49,154 nt of DNA. Origin: DAONFI01 sp035403485. Lineage in GTDB: Bacteria > Planctomycetota > Phycisphaerae > SM23-33. Shown one piece after another: positions 1 through 9,182 of this stretch. A program made the position numbers and the translations under genes. Within the stretch, counting starts at the first letter, position 1, and each line of letters starts with the position of its first letter. Location of the stretch: contig CAZIAZ010000017.1 of assembly GCA_964536835.1 (NCBI GenBank), positions 1-49,154 on the forward strand, read 5' to 3'. The notes under the pieces were generated by a model. That model ran no database searches and was not told the origin of the DNA. It saw only the letters and a program-made list of their open reading frames with translations.

Positions 1-103
1 CGAAATCGAGCAATTTTGCGGGCTGGCAAGGAAGAAAAATGGCAGCATACTTTTTTAAAAAACATATTCTGCCGTTTTTCTGACGCAGCCAGGCTGCAAA
101 AGA

Positions 104-191
104 GCCGATTGCAGGCAGCCAAGGTTTTTGGGATAGATTCTAGTTATCTCAGGAGAAACGGCAGCCTATTCACGGAATTTTTCGAGAATTA
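104..191 (+). repeat. Dispersed intergenic repeat, modules A (104-142) and B (151-191)
   Basis: Two short modules lie side by side just past the 3' end of the AraC gene. Module A (39 bp, from GCCGATTGCAGG to GGGATAGATTCTA) recurs on the opposite strand at 15750-15788, with about 34 of 39 bases the same. Module B (41 bp, AGGAGAAACGGCAG to TTTTCGAGAATTA) recurs on the opposite strand at 15806-15846, with about 37 of 41 the same. A third, shorter copy of A is at 15026-15055. The order here is A then B, but read on the minus strand the distant copy is B then A. No ORF lies in the repeat. It could be a MITE-like or IS-end remnant, or an intergenic repeat family. Confidence 0.6.
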
Positions 192-192
192 A

Positions 193-1068
193 TCAATATA
201 ATTCCGTCGATTTGCCTGTTATGATGGCCCAACTCTTATGGGTATTTTTCCGTCGGTAATCAGCCGGCGTTATGAAAAAAAACCTTTTAAAAAGTCGATA
301 GAAATAATTGACGTTATTGAATCCCGTATCAAAACAGATGTCACTTATGGACATGTTGGTGTAAATCAACTGTTTTTTAGCCTTCTCAAGTCGTCTCCGA
401 TTGATATATCCAGATATCGAACAGCCAAAAACAGCCTGAAAAGTACGAGCCGTATGTTCTCTTGATTTACAACATTTTCTTACCACATCTTTTACCAGCC
501 ACTTTGCAACATCGGCCTTTTCCATTTCTTCGATTCCTCGCCTGAGCCACTCCGGCGCAGCCGGAATTCGGTCGTATCTGCCAGGTAAGAACCACTCCAG
601 CAGCACATCGTAAAAAAACCGATTGGATAGAAGTTCGCACTCAGGCGTACCCTGCTTGAGAAACAGCTCATTGAGAGCAGCTTCAAAGGTTTCCCGATTT
701 TTTTGAGGAATAGTCACATATGGCACATCGATTCCATTAAAAAGCTTTGCGGCAGATATGGAGGTATCCATAAGTTTACGGCTAAATACGATATTCAGCA
801 GTTTTAAATCTGAACCGTACAGGCTGTGAGTGTCTTTCTCGCGTATGAAAACCAGGGTCCCTGCAGGAAATACATATTTTCTGTTATTTATTTCTTCCGT
901 AAGAACTCCCTCGAAAACATAATCTATTTCAAAAAATCCTTTATGCTTATGCGGCTTGAATTTAAATTCCCGGGCAACTGTCATGTGATATTCGGGCAGT
1001 CTTATTCTGGCAAAATTCAAACATGTTACGTTTTTATGTTTCATTAATTTAATGTCACATACGTTCAA
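193..1068 (-). CDS. AraC family transcriptional regulator with cupin sensor domain
   Basis: This is a predicted cytoplasmic transcription factor of 291 residues. The N-terminal half (about 25-130) has the His-rich start of an AraC-type cupin, with a HKHKGFFEIDYV stretch followed by a Phe-Pro-Ala-Gly-Thr turn. The C-terminal 100 residues carry two helix-turn-helix motifs, the second with the usual sequence around DICFDTGFNNVNYFYRLFKR and P-x-D-Y-R-R near the end. Length is typical of the family. The gene is divergent from the GH42 gene across 143 bp, so control of that glycosidase and the SGNH esterase behind it is a reasonable inference. The sugar effector cannot be read from sequence. No good ribosome binding site precedes the first ATG, and an in-frame ATG at 1044 is an alternative start. 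Confidence 0.88.
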   Translation of the reverse strand: MNVCDIKLMKHKNVTCLNFARIRLPEYHMTVAREFKFKPHKHKGFFEIDYVFEGVLTEEINNRKYVFPAGTLVFIREKDTHSLYGSDLKLLNIVFSRKLMDTSISAAKLFNGIDVPYVTIPQKNRETFEAALNELFLKQGTPECELLSNRFFYDVLLEWFLPGRYDRIPAAPEWLRRGIEEMEKADVAKWLVKDVVRKCCKSREHTARTFQAVFGCSISGYINRRRLEKAKKQLIYTNMSISDICFDTGFNNVNYFYRLFKRFFFITPADYRRKNTHKSWAIITGKSTELY

Positions 1069-1211
1069 TAAAATGTCAATACCATTCTATAGGCTTTTTT
1101 ACGGCAATGATATAATTTTATGCTGTTTAAAATGATGTTCGTTTAATTTTTTATCGCTGCACAGTCTGAATGGCAGGCTTTCAGCAAAATCTGTCGAAAG
1201 GAATAGGAATT
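1069..1211 (+). promoter_or_regulatory. Divergent AraC/GH42 control region with a TATAAT box
   Basis: The space between two divergent genes holds a perfect TATAAT at 1111-1116 on the plus strand, without a clear -35 box, as is common at activator-dependent promoters. Downstream, the hexamer GTTTAA occurs at 1125 and 1141, in direct orientation 16 bp apart. These could be half-sites, but such AT-rich hexamers also arise by chance. A GAAAGG ribosome binding site (1196-1201) precedes the GH42 ATG at 1212. Confidence 0.4.
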
Positions 1212-3317
1212 ATGAATTTGGGAGTGCAGTATTATCGCCCGCCGTTTCCCGTACAGCGATTCTGGGAAGACGATTTCAAAAAAATAGCCGACTCCGGCCT
1301 GAATACCGTACAACTCTGGATACTATGGTCGTGGGTCGAACCAAAGCCTGGTGAATTTCATTTCGATGATTATGACCGCCTGGTAGAACTTGCAGAGAAA
1401 AATGGCTTGGGCATAGTGCTCAGCACCATCGCCGAAGTACAGCCATATTGGATACATCGCGAAGTGCCAGGCAGCGAAATGATAGACCACATGGGTCGCA
1501 AGGTCGTCTCTTCTAACCGCGGCGAATGTCATTTTGGCATTACGCCTGGCGGCTGCATCGACAACCCAGGCGTCTGGGCCGGCATGAAAAATTTCTTCAA
1601 CGCCGCGGTAAGTCGATATTGCAAAAGCCCTGCATTACGCGGCTGGGACGCATGGAATGAATTGCGATGGAACGTCAATGCGGACGGCATGGTCTGCTTT
1701 TGCGAGCATACGCTTGCCGCGTTTCGCAAATGGCTGTCCGATAAATACGGCGGGTTGGACGGCTTGAACAAGGCGTGGATACGCAGGTACGGCTGTTTCG
1801 ATGAAGTCATGCCGGGCAAGATGTGCGGCCGCCCTTACACCGAGATGATGGCCTTCGAACATTTCCTTACATGGCGAGCCAATCGTCATGCAAAACTCCG
1901 CTACGATTTCATCAAATCGATAGACCCGCAACATCCGGTACTGGTGCATGGCGGTGACCCGACGATTCTGACATATGGCTGCGAATATGATCACGCGCTC
2001 AACAGGGGTAACGACTGGTTTTATGCGGATGAACTCGACGGCATCGGTTGTTCAAGTTTCCCCAAATGGCACGGCTTGGACGACGCCGATTTCGGCATGC
2101 GCGTCGAATGCGTCAAATCCGCAGCCCGCAATAAAAAGATATGGCTAAGCGAAGTACAGGGCGGCAGGTCATCGTTCGGCTTCAATGTTTATCCGGCCGT
2201 CGATGCCGCATCTCAACAGCGGTGGATATGGAACGGCCTTGCCTGCGGCGCTGATACGATTCTTTTCTGGTGCTGGCGGGATGAGGTTTTCGGCACTGAA
2301 TCCGGCGGCTTCGGCCTTTCAGGACGGGACGGATTGGCCCAGGAGCGACTGGATGCAATGTGCAAAACCGGCGGCATACTGAAAGACAATGCGACACTGT
2401 TCGAGCATTATAAGCCGTTTGCCGGTGAAGTCGGCATCTTTTTCAGTCCCAAGTCATATTATCTCTGCTGGGGCCAGGAAGGTAATTCGCTGCGGATGAT
2501 TAACGCCATGATGGGTTATGCCCGCAGCCTGGTACGTAATTCCATTCCCTACAGGTTCGTGGAAGAGGAACACCTGGAAGAACTCGCAGGATTGAAGATT
2601 CTATTTATGCCCAGAACGCTGGTTCTCGACGCCAAGGCAGAAGAAGCGATAGGCCAATTCGTCCGCAACGGCGGAACGCTGGTCTGCGAATCGGAGTGCG
2701 GCGCATTCAATTCAGCCGGCATATATCGTTATCCTGAAGACCGGTTTGTTTCAACGTTAACCGGAATATCCGAATTGGGCCGTCGTTCATTGCTCAAAGA
2801 GTCAATTTCAGTTGACGTCAATGGCAGTAAGCTGGAATTACCGGCAAATCAGTGGCTGACCCCATATGAAATTGGCAAAGGCAAAGTGCTGGCGGAGACG
2901 TGCGATGGGCCGGCGATAGTCGAGCAGTGTGTTGGCCGCGGCAGGGTTGTTATGTGCGGTACATATTTCGGAAACGGATACTATGGCGACAGGCGGGAAG
3001 GTTTCGAATCTTTCGTGTCGCATCTGGTTGGACAGTCGTGCGGGGAGCCGGATATCCGAGTGACATCGCCGACAAAGACGAAAGAAGGTTTTGTCTATGT
3101 AAAATCCGGCCTCTCCCGGGGCCGGCGAATGGTTTTCGTGTTCTTCCCGCAAGGAGCCGACGAAGTGCACATGGAATTCAGTCGCGACTTTTTCCAACAG
3201 GATACTCTTGTGGACATTTTTTCCGGCAATACGTTTCGTCTAAAAAATTCCGCAGCCGGCAAGTCGTGCGTTTTGCGAAGTTCGGCGTTAAACCTGGCTA
3301 TCCTGATTGAAAAATAA
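1212..3317 (+). CDS. GH42-family beta-galactosidase-like glycoside hydrolase
   Basis: The product is predicted to hydrolyse terminal beta-galactosides, or a related beta-linked sugar, in the cytoplasm, since no signal peptide is visible. The 701-residue protein starts with the GH42 barrel pattern (YYRP, then TVQLWILWSWVEPKPGEF). The general acid/base is likely Glu150 in the WDAWNE motif, and the nucleophile is likely Glu314 in IWLSEVQGG. The second half (about 400-620) resembles the GH42 trimerisation domain with its amidotransferase-like fold, with FVRNGGTLVCESECG near 500. Length fits the family. An upstream in-frame ATG at 1170 exists, but ATG 1212 has the ribosome binding site and begins exactly where GH42 homology begins. 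The SGNH esterase gene follows closely. Specificity within GH42 is not known. Confidence 0.85.
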   Translation: MNLGVQYYRPPFPVQRFWEDDFKKIADSGLNTVQLWILWSWVEPKPGEFHFDDYDRLVELAEKNGLGIVLSTIAEVQPYWIHREVPGSEMIDHMGRKVVSSNRGECHFGITPGGCIDNPGVWAGMKNFFNAAVSRYCKSPALRGWDAWNELRWNVNADGMVCFCEHTLAAFRKWLSDKYGGLDGLNKAWIRRYGCFDEVMPGKMCGRPYTEMMAFEHFLTWRANRHAKLRYDFIKSIDPQHPVLVHGGDPTILTYGCEYDHALNRGNDWFYADELDGIGCSSFPKWHGLDDADFGMRVECVKSAARNKKIWLSEVQGGRSSFGFNVYPAVDAASQQRWIWNGLACGADTILFWCWRDEVFGTESGGFGLSGRDGLAQERLDAMCKTGGILKDNATLFEHYKPFAGEVGIFFSPKSYYLCWGQEGNSLRMINAMMGYARSLVRNSIPYRFVEEEHLEELAGLKILFMPRTLVLDAKAEEAIGQFVRNGGTLVCESECGAFNSAGIYRYPEDRFVSTLTGISELGRRSLLKESISVDVNGSKLELPANQWLTPYEIGKGKVLAETCDGPAIVEQCVGRGRVVMCGTYFGNGYYGDRREGFESFVSHLVGQSCGEPDIRVTSPTKTKEGFVYVKSGLSRGRRMVFVFFPQGADEVHMEFSRDFFQQDTLVDIFSGNTFRLKNSAAGKSCVLRSSALNLAILIEK

Positions 3318-3394
3318 GCCCAATATTTTTTATGGGAATGGTGCGCATTGTTATAAATGAGCATCGCATGTTTTTTATACAAAGGATACATAAG

Positions 3395-4522
3395 TTGGAC
3401 ATCGAGCTGACAAATGAAAACTATGCTCGCGGAATGGTAAGTTCAGGCGATTCCACCCGGACAGCTTTTTTTATTCAAAAATTACGCGATTCACGGCCAA
3501 TAACCTATGCTGCCATAGGCGGCTCTATTACCGGAGGCGCCAATGCTTCTTCGCCGGAATTATCATATGTTTCCCGCTTTGGCCAATGGCTCGACAGTAA
3601 GACTCATTGCAGGACGATAAATGCAGGCATAGGCGCAACAACCAGCATGTTCGGTGCATATCGTGCACACGACGATATATTGTCAGCTTCGCCTGATATA
3701 ATCACCATTGAATTTGCAGTTAACGATACCTGTAATCCTGATACTGCAGGATCGTTCGAGTGGCTTGTCAGGCAATGCGTAGATCAGCCGCAGATGCCGC
3801 TGGTAATTCTTATTTTCACAATGTGTCACGACGGCAGTAATTTGCAAAATATCCATATTCCGATAGGCCGTCACTACGGTTTGCCCATGCTGTCATTCCG
3901 TGATGCAATCTATCCCGATATTGCGTCGGGACAATTATCCTGGCCGGAGCTTTCTTCTGACGATGTCCATCCTAATGATGATGGCCACAGATTCATTTCG
4001 GAAATGCTGATAAGATTTTTGGAATTATGCGATAACTCTTCAGGCAATCTCAACTCCGATAATCCCGTCAGAACTCTGCCGTGTCCATTAATCAAAAATG
4101 CAAGCAGATATTTTTATGGCAAAGTGACAGATGCCGCCGCGATGAATATTATCTCAAATAACGGATGGAAACAGCAACTGCATGAATCGAACCGCAGCAG
4201 ATACGTCGGATGGTCTGCCGATTCACCAGGAGCAACAATTACAATCGAATTTGAAGGCTCAATCGCAATTCTCGGCTATCGGAAATACGCCGGCGACTAT
4301 GGCAAAGTCTTCGTCTGTGTCGACAATAAGCCGCTTACCATCCTGGATGGTTTTTATGAAAAACCGGCGATACAAAAATGGGCCGGCGGACATACGGTTC
4401 TGGAAATAATATACGATGAACCTCTGTCCGCAAAACATAGAGTAGCCATAAAACTGCTTCAGGATACTCATCCTGACAGCCATGGGCACTTGTTTGAAAT
4501 TGGTTATCTTTTAATAAGCTAA
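3395..4522 (+). CDS. SGNH/GDSL-family esterase, probably a carbohydrate deacetylase
   Basis: This is a serine esterase of the SGNH fold. With the chosen start the protein has 375 residues. Block I is AIGGSITGG with nucleophile Ser44, block II is NAGIGATTS, block III has Asn110 in FAVNDT, and block V has the Asp189/His192 pair in SSDDVHPNDDGH. The last 120 residues form a beta-rich extra domain with GATITIEFEGS, as found in SGNH enzymes that remove acetyl groups from glycans. The start is uncertain. TTG 3395 follows an AAAGGA box at eight bases, whereas ATG 3332 (396 residues) and ATG 3368 have none. The gene lies about 77 bp after the GH42 gene on the same strand, so joint action on a decorated galactoside is likely. 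Confidence 0.75.
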   Translation: MDIELTNENYARGMVSSGDSTRTAFFIQKLRDSRPITYAAIGGSITGGANASSPELSYVSRFGQWLDSKTHCRTINAGIGATTSMFGAYRAHDDILSASPDIITIEFAVNDTCNPDTAGSFEWLVRQCVDQPQMPLVILIFTMCHDGSNLQNIHIPIGRHYGLPMLSFRDAIYPDIASGQLSWPELSSDDVHPNDDGHRFISEMLIRFLELCDNSSGNLNSDNPVRTLPCPLIKNASRYFYGKVTDAAAMNIISNNGWKQQLHESNRSRYVGWSADSPGATITIEFEGSIAILGYRKYAGDYGKVFVCVDNKPLTILDGFYEKPAIQKWAGGHTVLEIIYDEPLSAKHRVAIKLLQDTHPDSHGHLFEIGYLLIS

Positions 4523-4594
4523 AGACGTTCTCAGCCACAATACGATAAAAGTGCACAGACACCCAAGCTTGGCAAGTCCGTAAAATTCTGTAAA

Positions 4595-4644
4595 AAAACT
4601 GCAAGCGGCAATTCTTTTTTATCGGAATCACCGCTTGCAGTTTT
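4595..4644. terminator. Bidirectional intrinsic terminator
   Basis: A perfect 14-bp inverted repeat (4595-4608 with 4631-4644, AAAACTGCAAGCGG) has a 22-base loop. On the minus strand it is followed by a run of seven T, which suits the aldolase. On the plus strand the stem ends in TTTT, which suits the SGNH gene. It lies between the two convergent genes. Confidence 0.85.
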
Positions 4645-4681
4645 ATCAAGTCTGATAGCGAATCAATTCTTCGCGAACACA

Positions 4682-5719
4682 TTATTTCTTTTTGGAATAG
4701 AAGGAAATCATTTCCATACAGGTAATGGGTTTGATTTTGCCTGCATTGCCGGCTTGGCCGAAGGCTATCATGCGAGCCTTGCAGACTTCTTTCATGGCTT
4801 CACGGGCAGGCTTGAGATAATCGCGCGGGTCAAATTTTTCAGGCGACTCTACCAAAACCTTGCGGATTGCGCCGGTAATGGCAAGACGATTGTCGGTATC
4901 TACGTTAATCTTACGTACGCCGTGCTTGATGCCGCGTTGAATTTCCTCTACAGGTACGCCGAAAGTCGGCTTGAGTTTGCCGCCGTATTTGTTGATGACG
5001 TCCTGAAGCTCCTGCGGAACGCTGGATGACCCGTGCATGACAAGATGCGTGTTCGGCAGACGCTTGTGAATTGTCTCGATAAGATCCATCTTCAGTACAT
5101 CGCCGGTGGGTTTCTTTTTAAATTTATATGCGCCGTGTGAAGTGCCTATCGCCACAGCCAACGCATCCAGGCCGGTATCTTTTACGAACCGCTCCGCCTG
5201 GTCGGGGTCGGTAAGATGTTCCTGAGCCTGTTCTTCACTCAAGCCAGCGCCGTGGCCGTCTTCAATGCCGCCGAGCGCACCTATTTCACCCTCGACGCTT
5301 ACGCCGATAGCATGTGCCGCTTCAACAACTTTACGGGTCACGTTCACATTATAATCATAGCCGCTGGGCACCTGTTCGCCCTTATCGTTCTTCATCAGCG
5401 AGCCGTCCATCATCACCGACGTAAAGCCCATCGCCATCGCGCTCATACACGTGCCGAACGTATCGCCGTGGTCGAGGTGCATGGCTATCGGAATGTTCGG
5501 GTTCAACTCAGCCGCCGCCAGAATCAGGTGCCGCAAATAATTGTCGTTGCTGAACTGACGTGCGCCACGGGAAGCCTGAATAATTACAGGACTGTCGGTT
5601 TCGTTGGCAGCCATCAGGATAGCCTGAATCTGCTCCATATCATTGACGTTAAGGGCGGCCACGCCGTAATTATTCTCAGCGGCATGGTCGAGCAGGATAC
5701 GCATCGGTACAAGTGGCAT
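4682..5719 (-). CDS. fba: Class II fructose-bisphosphate aldolase
   Basis: This is a zinc-dependent aldolase of glycolysis and gluconeogenesis that interconverts fructose 1,6-bisphosphate with DHAP and glyceraldehyde 3-phosphate. The 345-residue chain has the family hallmarks. HLDHGDT carries catalytic Asp83 and zinc ligand His84. The stretch SVEGEIGALGG carries a ligand Glu, and the later histidines are in GTSHGAYKF and VMHGSSSVP. VRKINVDTDNR is the phosphate-binding end of the barrel. The ATG at 5719 is preferred over the upstream start at 5767 because GAAAGGA lies just before it and the family N-terminus begins there. Related class II enzymes such as tagatose-bisphosphate aldolase share the motifs, but the long insert and overall length favour FBA. 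It appears to be transcribed alone. Confidence 0.93.
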   Translation of the reverse strand: MPLVPMRILLDHAAENNYGVAALNVNDMEQIQAILMAANETDSPVIIQASRGARQFSNDNYLRHLILAAAELNPNIPIAMHLDHGDTFGTCMSAMAMGFTSVMMDGSLMKNDKGEQVPSGYDYNVNVTRKVVEAAHAIGVSVEGEIGALGGIEDGHGAGLSEEQAQEHLTDPDQAERFVKDTGLDALAVAIGTSHGAYKFKKKPTGDVLKMDLIETIHKRLPNTHLVMHGSSSVPQELQDVINKYGGKLKPTFGVPVEEIQRGIKHGVRKINVDTDNRLAITGAIRKVLVESPEKFDPRDYLKPAREAMKEVCKARMIAFGQAGNAGKIKPITCMEMISFYSKKK

Positions 5720-5817
5720 AATATGTCCTTTCAAAAAACAGGTAATTTTGTGTTTACATAACCTCACCGCATTGCATATTGCAAACAGCGTTGCAGGGGA
5801 GGCTTATCAGCAGAGAT

Positions 5818-5846
5818 ATTATAGTAACTCATTTGTCGATTTTAAA
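5818..5846 (-). promoter_or_regulatory. Candidate sigma-70 type promoter for the aldolase gene
   Basis: Read on the minus strand, TTTAAA (5841-5846) and a perfect TATAAT (5818-5823) are separated by 17 bases. Transcription would start near 5811, about 90 bases ahead of the aldolase ATG. Confidence 0.55.
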
Positions 5847-6093
5847 CTTTTTTCCCACGCTGATTCGATAATTTATTAGTAAACCAAGGGTTATACTTTA
5901 TCCAAAATAACCGTTTTAGTTATAAATTTCGGTAAAGATTTTTAAATTTTTTAAAAAATTGCAAAAGGTTCACGCAATATTCTCGCAAAAATCGCAGTAA
6001 TGTATCTTCTTACAAAAGAAATCGTTACCTTCTCGACTCGTACGCAAAAATTTGTTAAATCGGTCAGTTTGAATTTTTTTATTACTACCTCAC
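5847..6093. other. AT-rich intergenic stretch without a recognised gene
   Basis: The gap between the aldolase and alpha-mannosidase genes is 402 bp. Apart from the aldolase promoter and the mannosidase terminator at its two ends, it is AT-rich sequence with poly-A/T runs around 5940-5965. No ORF of note, tRNA or repeat copy was seen in it. Confidence 0.6.
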
Positions 6094-6100
6094 ATAAAAC

Positions 6101-6116
6101 CACGGGCTTACCCATG
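6101..6116 (-). terminator. Short intrinsic terminator of the alpha-mannosidase gene
   Basis: Read on the minus strand, CATGGG-TAAG-CCCGTG forms a six-pair stem (one G-T pair) with a four-base loop, followed by GTTTT. It lies six bases past the stop codon of the GH38 gene. The stem is short, so termination may be partial. Confidence 0.5.
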
Positions 6117-6121
6117 TGTAT

Positions 6122-8998
6122 CTACTTTTTTAATTTTACGCTGGCGACTGAATTTGCCGACATTTTTATCGAAAAATAACCGTCGCGCATGATTTTCAAC
6201 ACTGCATTCCCAAGGCTGCGTTCCAGCAAATCAATTTCTTCCGCCGTCTTAAACTGTCCAAAAATATCGTGGTTCAGCTTTACTTTCGCAATAGTGTCCT
6301 TGCCCTGCGTTTCCAGAAGTCGCACGATAATCGCATCTTCATCCTCTGATTTCTTTACACCCGTGATTATTACACTGTCAGGCATACACGATATCGCCTC
6401 ATTTCCGTTTGCCGGCATATGGCCGACATGTATATCGGTGGACACTATCTGCAGCGGCTGATTGAATGCTGCACCAGCATGCATGAGTTCGGCAACGGAC
6501 AACTCTCTGCCGTGCGGCTGGAGTGAAAATTTCATTTCGAATTTTCCCTGCTCCGGCAGAGGGTCGGGTTCGTAACTTGAACGTATCAATGTACAGGTCA
6601 GCGTCGAGCCGTCAAGGCAATAGCCGTATTTGCTGTCGTTAAAAACAGCACAGCCGCCGATTTTACCGTTCAAACATTTTCCGGTGACGTCAACAAATTT
6701 CTGCGACGGCACTTCCTGGGCCGGCTGTGGTTTGCGCTTAATTGACCCGAATGGAATTTCATACGTACCGACGGCGTTATTGACAGCAAACGGACATCTG
6801 AGTCGCAATGCAGGAACGCCGATTTGAGGCCCGCCGCATTCCATCCAGTCTGCCTGTATGGCTATCCTGACCTGCGATTCGCCGGCGGATAACGAATATC
6901 TGACTTTTATTGTCGAATTGCCGACTTTATAGACGCCTTCATACGCTGCCGTATGCGGCCCGTACTGTATCGGAGCAAAAGACGTCAATTCAAGAGGACA
7001 GATACTTTTTTTTGCCTCTCGTATCAGCCACGCCGACATGCCGGCTGGCCGCTCCATAACATATTCAAGCAGCGCAGCCGGTTTTTCAGGCGACACCACG
7101 TTTATGCCTGTTGACCTGTCGACAAGCTCGACTATGCCGCCGGATGCCCTATCGAAAACAACTCGAACGAATTCGTTTTCCATGCCGAAAGTACCGACAT
7201 GATAGCCGGCCAACGGCCGTTCCGCCGCCAAACTTCTGACGCCCGCAACAAAATCGGTCTTCTGTAAATATGAATAACCCGGTGCGTTCGCCGGCAGAGG
7301 CAATTCATCCGGAACGGATTCCAGAACCAGCGAAGAATAACTCATCGCCGGAACGCTCACTGGAACAGCTATGTCGACATATCTATGGCCCCACAGCTGG
7401 CCGGAATTCAAACGTTGTGCCGGAATTTTTAAGCCGTCCGCCGTGCATGCCGTAAATTGCTCAGTATGAACGTCATCATGTTCGGCATCCCAGACGGTAA
7501 CGGATATGACTTCGTTCCGCCGACATGCAACAGGATTGAATACCACGACGCCTCGCTTGTTTCCCGAAACATGGCAGGCTGAAGATATGCCGCCGCAATG
7601 CGCTCCACCGAGGCCCATGCCGGCTCCGAATTGAACGTCGTCTTTTGACGGCTCATCAACGCCGGCAAACGAGGTATCGATTTCTTTCGCAACAGCTCGC
7701 AAAGAATTGGTTATTATCATGCCAGCCGTGGCAGCCGTATTTTGAAATTGGCCGCTGCTATATTCCCTGGTAGCTTTTACGCCTGAGCCCGGCAGAATAT
7801 CGTGAAAATGGCCGAGCAGCGTCGCCCGCCACGCTTCCCGCAATTCTTCGTAAGGATAGTTTTTCTTGCCAAGAACAGTATCTGCAAGAACTGCGGAATA
7901 TTCGGCACGCTCAAGCAGGCATTCAGAAAGACGGTTAACCTTCTTGATATCGCTCTGCGAGGTATAACAGCCGGTAAATTCATAATTCAATTCGTCATTT
8001 ACGACCGGAAAATCCGCGGCATTTTTTTCGAGAATTTCGTAATATTCACGAGTGGTCGCAAAACGGAAATTCGGATAAATCGGCCAGCTGTTCATTTCCT
8101 GGCACAGGTGCAGGTCACGCCGCGTCGGCCCGCCGCCATGGTCACCTATGCCGTAAACGAGCATCCAGTCTTTAAGACCCGTCTTTTCACAGAACGACAA
8201 CAACCCCTTGATATTATGCGGGCCCAACGTGTCGTTGTACCACGTATGTTCAAGGTTGACCAGCAACCTGCTGCCGTCCGGCCCTGACCACCAGAAAACC
8301 GGCGGCTTGGGAGATTCGCCGCCACGGCACATATAATAACGCTGAACGCCCCCGCGAGTATAAATCATCGGAATGGTATGGGCGTGGCCGAACGTATCGG
8401 GATTCCACGCTATAGAAACGTCATCCGGCGTCAGCCCGAAATGTTCCGCCATATACCGGCGAGTATACAACATGTGTCGCACGAGACTTTCGCCGCTGGC
8501 AAGATTTTTGTCTCCTTCCACCCACTCGCTGGCGGTGATTTCCCAACGGCCTTCCGCAACACGCTGCTTTATCCTGGCAAAAAGCTCAGGATTGTATTTT
8601 CTGGCAATCTCGTAGACGGAGGTCTGACTCTGGCTGAAACGAAATTCGGGAAACTCTTCCATGAGCTTCAGGACGGTTATGAACATGTCGTTGGTGGCGG
8701 CTACGGTCTCAGCCCAATTCCACATCCAGTTCATATCCATATGGCCGTGGCCTACGCACCAGCAGGTGTATTTCTTGGCTATTTTGCCGACCGGAGCAAG
8801 AAGCGACTCTATCTCCCCAGCCGCCTTTTTCAACTCCTTAAGATTCTCGGTCTTCACGGCTGCGGCAAGAACGGCGGCAGCTTTTATGACCATTTTATCC
8901 CAAGTGTTTTTTTTCTGAAGTTTTGCAAAAAGTTCCGCAAATTCTATTTCCGATTCCAAACGCCTGACGACATCTCTGCTCTGATTAAAAAAGTCCAT
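6122..8998 (-). CDS. GH38-family alpha-mannosidase
   Basis: This is a predicted zinc-dependent retaining alpha-mannosidase of 958 residues with no signal peptide. The catalytic domain has the zinc site GHGHMDMNW (His86, Asp88) and the nucleophile Asp200 in WNPDTFGHAHTIP. A further active-site loop, GIGDHGGGPTR, follows around residue 290. The middle three-helix region and the long beta-sandwich C-terminus, with ASGGIVELVDR, match GH38 enzymes of this size. The ATG at 8998 is preferred to a start at 9013 because a GAGAGA box precedes it at suitable spacing. The gene is divergent from a second AraC regulator, which probably controls it. Together with the GH42 gene it suggests use of mannose- and galactose-containing glycans, but linkage specificity is not readable. 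Confidence 0.92.
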   Translation of the reverse strand: MDFFNQSRDVVRRLESEIEFAELFAKLQKKNTWDKMVIKAAAVLAAAVKTENLKELKKAAGEIESLLAPVGKIAKKYTCWCVGHGHMDMNWMWNWAETVAATNDMFITVLKLMEEFPEFRFSQSQTSVYEIARKYNPELFARIKQRVAEGRWEITASEWVEGDKNLASGESLVRHMLYTRRYMAEHFGLTPDDVSIAWNPDTFGHAHTIPMIYTRGGVQRYYMCRGGESPKPPVFWWSGPDGSRLLVNLEHTWYNDTLGPHNIKGLLSFCEKTGLKDWMLVYGIGDHGGGPTRRDLHLCQEMNSWPIYPNFRFATTREYYEILEKNAADFPVVNDELNYEFTGCYTSQSDIKKVNRLSECLLERAEYSAVLADTVLGKKNYPYEELREAWRATLLGHFHDILPGSGVKATREYSSGQFQNTAATAGMIITNSLRAVAKEIDTSFAGVDEPSKDDVQFGAGMGLGGAHCGGISSACHVSGNKRGVVVFNPVACRRNEVISVTVWDAEHDDVHTEQFTACTADGLKIPAQRLNSGQLWGHRYVDIAVPVSVPAMSYSSLVLESVPDELPLPANAPGYSYLQKTDFVAGVRSLAAERPLAGYHVGTFGMENEFVRVVFDRASGGIVELVDRSTGINVVSPEKPAALLEYVMERPAGMSAWLIREAKKSICPLELTSFAPIQYGPHTAAYEGVYKVGNSTIKVRYSLSAGESQVRIAIQADWMECGGPQIGVPALRLRCPFAVNNAVGTYEIPFGSIKRKPQPAQEVPSQKFVDVTGKCLNGKIGGCAVFNDSKYGYCLDGSTLTCTLIRSSYEPDPLPEQGKFEMKFSLQPHGRELSVAELMHAGAAFNQPLQIVSTDIHVGHMPANGNEAISCMPDSVIITGVKKSEDEDAIIVRLLETQGKDTIAKVKLNHDIFGQFKTAEEIDLLERSLGNAVLKIMRDGYFSIKMSANSVASVKLKK

Positions 8999-9041
8999 AA
9001 TCGATTCTCTCACAAAAAATTTTTAATTTTCGCCCTGATTG

Positions 9042-9069
9042 TAAAGACCTGTCACAAATACAGGCTTTA
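9042..9069. promoter_or_regulatory. Inverted repeat in the GH38/AraC divergent promoter region
   Basis: TAAAGACCTGT (9042-9052) and ACAGGCTTTA (9060-9069) form an inverted repeat with one bulged base and a seven-base centre. It lies 44 bp before the mannosidase ATG and about 114 bp before the AraC start. An operator for the AraC regulator is plausible but unproven. Confidence 0.4.
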
Positions 9070-9182
9070 ATTATTGGCCGATACTTTCAAAAATCACCTA
9101 ATCAGGAATGACATGATTATAAATTTTGGCATTATGATATTCTTGCGTTTTTAGGCACATTTTTATATGCTGTATTGATATT

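Noticed and set aside
5216..5761. Plus-strand open frame opposite the aldolase gene
   Set aside because: It is antisense to the aldolase gene, with low-complexity translation and no ribosome binding site.
8378..9070. Plus-strand open frame opposite the alpha-mannosidase gene
   Set aside because: It overlaps the catalytic part of the GH38 gene on the other strand and shows no recognisable protein features.
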